Origin: Candidatus Bathyarchaeota archaeon
Lineage (GTDB): Archaea; Thermoproteota; Bathyarchaeia; TCS64; B23
DNA length: 7,294 nt
Assembly: GCA_029259285.1 (NCBI GenBank)
Contig: JAPDJB010000107.1
Span: forward strand, 1 to 7,294
Direction of reading: 5' to 3'
Shown piece after piece: positions 1 to 3,785 of the stretch; position 1 is the stretch's first letter; every line of letters begins with the position of its first letter. Under the pieces are notes generated by a model that did no database searches, was not told the DNA's origin, and worked only from the letters and a program-made list of their open reading frames with translations. The position numbers and the translations under genes were made by a program.

Positions 1-202
1 CCTCGTCGAGTCTTAGGCTGAGGTTGTATCCCTTCACCAGCAGCTCGATTGGGTCTCCAAGCGGCGCCCTCCTCACGACTGTTATCCTCGTACCCCTCAC
101 CAATCCCATGTCTAACAGCTTCCTCCTCTCCTCCCCCCTCCCCTCTATCCTCGATATTATCCCGCTCTCCCCGGGGTTTAATTCGCTCAGCCTCCTCTCC
201 AA
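1..202 (-). CDS. feoA: FeoA-domain protein, 3' end cut by window edge
   Basis: FeoA is a small SH3-like cytoplasmic protein that works with the ferrous iron transporter FeoB. The 67 visible residues show the family pattern: LSELNPGESG at 5-14, a basic turn and helix RRKLLDMGLVRGT at 26-38, then RRAPLGDPIELLVKGYNLSLR at 44-64 (written here only as a pattern of strand, GDP turn and strand). Full FeoA proteins are about 75-85 residues, so only some 10 residues are missing and the stop lies outside the window. The start is TTG at 202-200: the same frame carries TAA at 208-206, so no earlier start exists, and the next Met is too far in. A TATA box 30 bp upstream predicts a leaderless or nearly leaderless mRNA, which fits the absence of a ribosome binding site. 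It follows a DtxR-type repressor by 59 bp. feoB is expected just beyond the left edge (inference). Confidence 0.88.
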   Translation of the reverse strand, partial: MERRLSELNPGESGIISRIEGRGEERRKLLDMGLVRGTRITVVRRAPLGDPIELLVKGYNLSLRLDE

Positions 203-229
203 CTCTTAGGGATAGGGATGTTAGATTCA

Positions 230-247
230 TTTATAGGAAACCCTAAA
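230..247 (-). promoter_or_regulatory. feoA promoter with candidate metal-repressor site
   Basis: Read on the minus strand, TATAAA (235-230) is centred 30 bp before the feoA TTG, the normal archaeal TATA distance for a leaderless start. Overlapping its upstream edge is TTTAGGGTTTCCTATA (247-232), an interrupted palindrome with arms TTTAGG and CCTATA. It matches 11 of 16 positions of the palindrome in front of the repressor gene (771-756). A second, everted arrangement, CCTAAA-N3-TTTAGG at 242-256, shares the TTTAGG arm, so two repressor dimers could overlap here. A repressor bound here would block TBP/TFB. Operator function is inferred from similarity and position. Confidence 0.5.
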
Positions 248-261
248 GGATTTAGGATCGC

Positions 262-741
262 TCAGCGTCGTCGAAAATTGTTTGATTTTAGCTTCCTATC
301 CTCCTCCTCGCAGTAGCTCTTGAAGAGCTCCATCCATCTAGATATGAATTTTGGGCGATCTGGGGCGTTGGTTATGAATTCGACGAATCTGGAGAATTGG
401 AGGATGGTCTTCGGATCGAGTTGATGCTCTAGGATGTGGGCGTCCCTCCTGGCGATCTCCTCTGGAACCTGTATGATCCTCAGGAATTTGAGGAAGGTCT
501 CATGTCTACTGCTTATGGCCGCCGCTATCTCGGCACCCTTCTCCGTCAGGGTTACACCGCCATACTTCTCGTAGTTCACCAGCCCCTTGGATGAGAGCTT
601 CCTCATCATCTCCACAGCGGAGGAGGGTTGAACCCCCACCTCCCTCGCTATATCCCTTATCCTCGCATAGCCCTTCCTCGCCGTGATCTCATATATCGCC
701 CTGAGATAGTCCTCAGCCCTCCCCGTCAGCTCCACATCCAT
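262..741 (-). CDS. DtxR/MntR-family metal-dependent transcriptional repressor
   Basis: This 159-residue protein has the two core domains of the DtxR/MntR family: an N-terminal winged helix (about 5-72, with recognition region VGVQPSSAVEMMRKL at 35-49 and wing KYGGVTLTEKG at 59-69) and a helical dimerisation/metal domain (about 75-142). By motif alignment with Bacillus MntR, likely metal ligands are D11, H80, H102, E105 and H106 (DAHILEH at 100-106). There is no C-terminal SH3-like domain, so it has the short MntR-like architecture, and a separate FeoA is encoded next. The last 20 residues are charged. With Fe or Mn bound it should repress metal-uptake genes. Start ATG 741-739 fits a TATA element (777-770) about 32 bp upstream and a nearly leaderless mRNA. 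A palindrome overlaps that promoter, suggesting autoregulation. Fe versus Mn cannot be settled from sequence; the feoA neighbour favours iron. Confidence 0.9.
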   Translation of the reverse strand: MDVELTGRAEDYLRAIYEITARKGYARIRDIAREVGVQPSSAVEMMRKLSSKGLVNYEKYGGVTLTEKGAEIAAAISSRHETFLKFLRIIQVPEEIARRDAHILEHQLDPKTILQFSRFVEFITNAPDRPKFISRWMELFKSYCEEEDRKLKSNNFRRR

Positions 742-752
742 CCACGCTCATA

Positions 753-774
753 AAATTTAAGCATACCTAAATTT
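753..774. promoter_or_regulatory. Candidate DtxR-type operator in the divergent dtxR/usp promoter region
   Basis: Positions 753-774 form a 22-bp dyad with 9 of 11 base pairs symmetric, centred between 763 and 764. The core is TTTAAGCATACCTAAA (756-771), or TTTAGGTATGCTTAAA on the other strand. This resembles the TTAGG...CCTAA layout of known DtxR-family operators (established for DtxR/IdeR; exact archaeal consensus varies). The minus-strand TATA candidate AATAAATT (777-770) for the repressor gene overlaps its edge. Plus-strand candidates at 751-758 and 768-775 for the stress-protein gene also overlap it, so binding could silence both directions. Operator function is inferred. Confidence 0.55.
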
Positions 775-832
775 ATTACCTCAACCATCGGTGGAGATAT
801 ATCAGGCTGTGGGTATGAATCCCCATAGTGGG

Positions 833-1294
833 ATGTTCAGGCGTATACTCGTCGCCGTAGATGGCTCTGAGCCTTCTAAGAGGGCTTTAGGCTATGCGAT
901 TGAGATGGCTGAGAAGTGGAATGCGGAGCTCCTCATGCTCACCGTGGTGCCGAGGGTGATGCTCCCAGTCTTCTCCGATGAGGGGTTCGGGGCGGCACCC
1001 CTCGCCTCCGCCGCAGGCTTCGGAGACTATCAGGAGAGGCTGAGAAGACTCTACGAGGATGCGCTGAGAGGAGCTGAGGAGGAGGTTAGGGCTAATCATC
1101 CACGGCTTAAGCTGAAAACCAGACTTGAGGAGGGGAGGCCGTCGACGACGATCGTGAAAGTGGCCGAGGAGGAGGATGTAGACCTAATCGTCATCGGCAG
1201 CAGGGGAATCGGAGGAATAACGGGCTGGATACTTGGAAGCACAAGCAGGAAGGTCGTCGACCTCTGTAAGAAGCCCGTCCTCGTCGTGAAGTAG
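833..1294 (+). CDS. Universal stress protein, UspA family, ATP-binding type
   Basis: A single-domain USP of 153 residues with a Rossmann-like nucleotide-binding fold, cytoplasmic and normally dimeric. It opens with the classic first strand RRILVAVDGSEPS (residues 3-15), where D10 matches the ATP-contacting Asp of MJ0577. Near the C-terminus it has the ATP-binding G-2x-G-9x-G-S motif exactly: G122, G125, G135, S136, followed by the last strand KPVLVVK. It is therefore predicted to bind ATP; the physiological role of most archaeal USPs is unknown. I chose ATG 833 because it puts the first strand three residues from the start, as in most relatives. ATG 815 and GTG 791 are in frame upstream, but GTG 791 probably lies at or before the transcription start. 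It is 12 bp upstream of map and probably co-transcribed, and diverges from the metal repressor across the candidate operator. Confidence 0.9.
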   Translation: MFRRILVAVDGSEPSKRALGYAIEMAEKWNAELLMLTVVPRVMLPVFSDEGFGAAPLASAAGFGDYQERLRRLYEDALRGAEEEVRANHPRLKLKTRLEEGRPSTTIVKVAEEEDVDLIVIGSRGIGGITGWILGSTSRKVVDLCKKPVLVVK

Positions 1295-1306
1295 GGGCGA
1301 AGCTCC

Positions 1307-2200
1307 ATGGAGGAGCTAGAGGCCCTCAGAAGGGCTGGAGCCATAGCCTCCCAGGTGAGGGGGAGGGTCATAAGCCTAGTTAGGCCTGGGGTTAAGCTCA
1401 TAGACATCTGTGAGAAGGTGGAGCAGTGGATAAGGGAGCTGGGAGGAGAGCCAGCCTTCCCCTGTAACGTCGACGTGGATCACGTCGCCGCCCACTATAC
1501 ATCTCCCATAGACGATGAAACGCGGGTCTCCGAGGGCTCCCTAGTCAAGGTGGACATCGGCGTCCACGTGGAGGGCTATATAGCGGACACGGCCGTCACC
1601 ATCTGCCTCAATCCAGAGCTGGAATATCTCGTCGAGGCCGCGGAGGAGGCGCTAGAGGAGGGTATAGCAGCCATAAGGGCTGGTGTCAGAGCCTCGGAGG
1701 TGGGCGCAGCCATAGAGGAGGCCATGAAGCGGCTGGGAGCCAGGCCTATAAGGAATCTAACCGGCCATAAAGTCTCACGGTATATCCTCCACGCTGGCAG
1801 CGTGATCCCAAACGTCTCATCGATGCTGGAGAGACATCGACTGGAGATAGGCGAAGTTTACGCCGTGGAACCCTTCTCGGTTCCCAGGGAGGCCGACGGC
1901 GTCGTCGTCGATGGGCCGCCGAGCAACATCTACATCTACAGGAAGAAGAGGTCTGTGGGCGGCCTGGCTAAGAGGATGCTGCGACATATACAGGCGGAGT
2001 ATAGAACCCTCCCCTTCGCCTCCAGATGGGTTTTAAAGGCCTTTCCAGGGATGGAGGGCCTAGAGGCCTTCGAGCAGCTTCTACGGGTCGGCTGCCTATA
2101 CTCATATCCCCAGCTTCTGGAGAAAAGCCATGCCCCAGTGGCGCAGGCTGAGCATACGGTGGTCGTCACGGAGGATGGCTGTGAGGTTACCACCGCCTAG
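1307..2200 (+). CDS. map: Methionine aminopeptidase, type II (archaeal)
   Basis: This enzyme removes the initiator Met from nascent proteins in the cytoplasm, using a dinuclear metal centre. The 297 residues match the archaeal type II size (about 295). The pita-bread-fold ligands are all present: D83 and D94 (KVDIGVHVEGYIADTA), H154 in TGHKVSRYILHAG, E188 in AVEPF and E282 in AEHTVVV. H63 (HVAAHYTSP) and H162 are the substrate-side histidines. A helical insert at about 212-270, before the last metal ligand, marks type II rather than type I. Start ATG 1307 is 12 bp after the usp stop with a weak AGGGG (1293-1297) upstream, so translation probably depends on the usp transcript. The last 14 bp overlap the end of the convergent zinc-ribbon gene. 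Activity should depend on Fe, Mn or Co supply, notable beside a metal repressor. Confidence 0.96.
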   Translation: MEELEALRRAGAIASQVRGRVISLVRPGVKLIDICEKVEQWIRELGGEPAFPCNVDVDHVAAHYTSPIDDETRVSEGSLVKVDIGVHVEGYIADTAVTICLNPELEYLVEAAEEALEEGIAAIRAGVRASEVGAAIEEAMKRLGARPIRNLTGHKVSRYILHAGSVIPNVSSMLERHRLEIGEVYAVEPFSVPREADGVVVDGPPSNIYIYRKKRSVGGLAKRMLRHIQAEYRTLPFASRWVLKAFPGMEGLEAFEQLLRVGCLYSYPQLLEKSHAPVAQAEHTVVVTEDGCEVTTA

Positions 2201-2594
2201 ACCTCTTCTTCTCCCTCCGATGTATGCGGGTTATGGTGAGAACACCATCACAGTTGGGGCAGGGTTCATCCTCCTTGAAGACGTAGTCGCCCCGCTTAAA
2301 GCCTCTAACCTTCTTAAATCCACATTTGGGACACTCCAGGGTTGTAACGACCTCGACTCGGGGTATTAGGGGCTTCCTAACTGTGGTGACCCTCGACCTG
2401 AAGATCATGTAGCCCATCGCCGCGAAGCCGGTTGAACCAAGCAGTATATAGTAGTTGGCATCCTCGGTTCTCCCCGATGCGATGGCCTCGAAGCCTAGGT
2501 ATAGGCTGAGGAGGGAGAAGGCTCCGATTACGATGACGGCTATGAAGGTTCCCCAGGGGAAGCCGACGCTTGGTATAGCTCCCTCACTGCTCAT
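2187..2594 (-). CDS. Two-helix membrane protein with C-terminal zinc ribbon, function unknown
   Basis: I do not recognise a named family. The 135-residue product has two predicted membrane helices (about 15-35 and 47-65), then a basic linker and a four-cysteine zinc ribbon: CPKCG at 88-92 and CPNCDG at 112-117, with 20 residues between the cysteine pairs. It ends in a strongly basic tail (RIHRREKKRSRRW). By the positive-inside rule both termini are predicted as follows: short N-terminus, hairpin in the membrane, and ribbon plus tail in the cytoplasm. ATG 2594 is preferred over the in-frame GTG at 2603, because that GTG lies inside a GGTGA ribosome binding site (2604-2600) with a 5-base spacer to the ATG. 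It is 9 bp after the stop of the DUF1512-like gene, so the two form an operon. Possible roles are a membrane adaptor or nucleic-acid/ribosome tether (inference). Confidence 0.82.
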   Translation of the reverse strand: MSSEGAIPSVGFPWGTFIAVIVIGAFSLLSLYLGFEAIASGRTEDANYYILLGSTGFAAMGYMIFRSRVTTVRKPLIPRVEVVTTLECPKCGFKKVRGFKRGDYVFKEDEPCPNCDGVLTITRIHRREKKRSRRW

Positions 2595-2599
2595 GGCGT

Positions 2600-2605
2600 T
2601 CACCT
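2600..2605 (-). promoter_or_regulatory. Ribosome binding site deciding the zinc-ribbon protein start
   Basis: Minus-strand AGGTGA, complementary to the archaeal 16S rRNA 3' end, sits 5 bases before ATG 2594 and includes the stop codon end of the upstream gene. The GTG within it (2603-2601) is better read as part of this site than as a start. Confidence 0.7.
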
Positions 2606-3722
2606 ATTGCGCTATCCCTATGGTGTTCCCTATTCCAGCGACTATCACCATGTCCCCCTCTTGGGTTCTCTCCAGGATCAGTCTCTGAACCGCCTCCACA
2701 GCCTTATCCGCGGCGTCAAAGAGAGCTGGCGGCATGGGGGCGACAACCTCCGTGATATCCTCCTTCACCGCCACGGCGTAGAGGGGGACATCATACTCCT
2801 TAGCCGTCTCCTCGATCTTATACTTCTCAACTCCCACGCCGCCTATGGCGGCGCCTATCCCCTCGGCAACTGAGCCTGTCTCCTCCCCCTCCAGCTTCCC
2901 AGCTGCGTCGATGGTGATTATAGCCTTAACCTCCCTCCCCCTCTCCCTCAAGATGTTCCTTATGGCGTCGCCTGGCTTCCCCACGTTTCCCCCAGGCCCC
3001 TTCGCCTTCAAAACGATTAGGGTTCTCCCCTCCCAGGGAACCTCCGCTGCGACTATGTCCTTGGCCACCTCCCTCTTCTCATATCCCCTCATCATCTTCG
3101 CCGCCACTAGGGCTCCCACGCCGTCTCCGATGGGCATACCCTCCCTAAAGGCCTGAAGTGCGGCGGAGTAGGCTTCGATCTCCCTCATCAACAGCGGCAG
3201 GAGCATGTGTATCTGCATGATGATGTAGAGGTTCATCGTCTTCTTCCCCAGCAGGTAGAAATGCCTTATCACCTTGTAGTAGACGTTGAGGGCCAGCGCC
3301 GCCTCTAGGAGATTCTCAAGGTTGTTCAGCTCACTCTCCGAGGCCCCTGGAGCCATGGCTCTAACCTCATCCTCGAATTTGCTCTCCCTCACGTTGAGGA
3401 GTTGCTCCAGCTTCCAGATGATGCCGGCGGGGTCTAGGCTTACAGGCTGTATGAAGAAGTGTTCAAGAAACCGCTCCACGTCGGGCGTCGGATCCCTATC
3501 GGGCTTTCCGATCTCCTTTATCGCCTCTATAGATACCCTCCTACCCTCATCTCTTAGGGCTTTAACCCTCCTTAATGTTCCTTCTACCTGTTTCAGCATG
3601 GTGATGCTCTGAATCCGCTGGGCGTAGAGGAGGTAGAGGATGAAGGCGGCGCTGAAGATGATCTGGACGAGGACTCCGATATCGCTTCTAGGCGGAGTGA
3701 ATTGGGAGGGCTGTTGTAGCAT
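2604..3722 (-). CDS. Membrane-anchored DUF1512-like archaeal protein, function unknown
   Basis: The 372-residue product resembles the archaeal DUF1512 family in length and pattern; this is from memory, not a search. One N-terminal membrane helix (about 15-34) is followed at once by a basic stretch, placing the large C-terminal part in the cytoplasm. Landmarks are an amphipathic block with FFIQPVSLDP (89-98), a helical middle (about 130-185), GMPIGDGVGALVAAKMM (195-211), an alpha/beta part with GPGGNVGKPGDA (242-253), TIDAAGKLEGEETGSVAEG (270-288) followed by GIGAAIGG, and a C-terminal GIGNTIGIAQ. The glycine-rich loops after hydrophobic strands suggest ligand or nucleotide binding, but no named catalytic motif is recognisable. 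Start: ATG 3722 chosen; TTG 3731, in frame, coincides with the predicted transcription start and would be leaderless. A zinc-ribbon membrane protein follows after 9 bp, so a joint role is likely (inference). Confidence 0.85.
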   Translation of the reverse strand: MLQQPSQFTPPRSDIGVLVQIIFSAAFILYLLYAQRIQSITMLKQVEGTLRRVKALRDEGRRVSIEAIKEIGKPDRDPTPDVERFLEHFFIQPVSLDPAGIIWKLEQLLNVRESKFEDEVRAMAPGASESELNNLENLLEAALALNVYYKVIRHFYLLGKKTMNLYIIMQIHMLLPLLMREIEAYSAALQAFREGMPIGDGVGALVAAKMMRGYEKREVAKDIVAAEVPWEGRTLIVLKAKGPGGNVGKPGDAIRNILRERGREVKAIITIDAAGKLEGEETGSVAEGIGAAIGGVGVEKYKIEETAKEYDVPLYAVAVKEDITEVVAPMPPALFDAADKAVEAVQRLILERTQEGDMVIVAGIGNTIGIAQ

Positions 3723-3752
3723 TGCGACCAATCCACTTGAACCTCTACGCCG

Positions 3753-3760
3753 TTATAAAT
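3753..3760. promoter_or_regulatory. Shared TATA element between two divergent operons
   Basis: TTATAAAT on the plus strand (ATTTATAA on the minus strand) is centred about 26 bp before position 3731 on the minus side and about 29 bp before ATG 3786 on the plus side. Both are correct archaeal TATA-to-start distances. The minus-strand upstream flank (TGAAA, 3767-3763 region) is purine rich and looks more like a BRE than the plus-strand flank, so the DUF1512-like side may be stronger. TTAATATA (3767-3774) is an alternative plus-strand element if the permease starts at ATG 3816. Confidence 0.5.
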
Positions 3761-3785
3761 TTTCATTAATATAACAACCCTTTTA

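Noticed and set aside
24..246. Plus-strand open frames opposite feoA
   Set aside because: Low-complexity Ser/Leu/Pro translations antisense to a clear FeoA reading frame; no ribosome site or family resemblance.
242..256. CCTAAA-N3-TTTAGG as a terminator hairpin after the repressor gene
   Set aside because: Weak AT-rich stem with no T tract after it on the minus strand; overlap with the feoA promoter makes an operator role more likely.
791..832. GTG 791 or ATG 815 as the start of the universal stress protein
   Set aside because: They add 14 or 6 residues before the usual first strand; GTG 791 lies close to or upstream of the likely transcription start. ATG 815 stays possible.
1096..1407. Minus-strand open frame across the usp/map junction
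   Set aside because: Antisense to two genes with intact family motifs; composition typical of a shadow frame.
2187..2200. 14-bp tail-to-tail overlap of map and the zinc-ribbon gene as a sign of frameshift or misassembly
   Set aside because: Both proteins end naturally just after their expected C-terminal parts; short convergent overlaps are common in compact archaeal genomes.
2130..2369. Plus-strand open frame over the end of map and the zinc-ribbon gene
   Set aside because: Out of frame with map and antisense to the zinc ribbon; translation shows no domain.
2607..3612. Several plus-strand open frames opposite the DUF1512-like gene
   Set aside because: Short, Ser/Leu/Pro-rich shadows of a long gene with consistent coding character on the minus strand.
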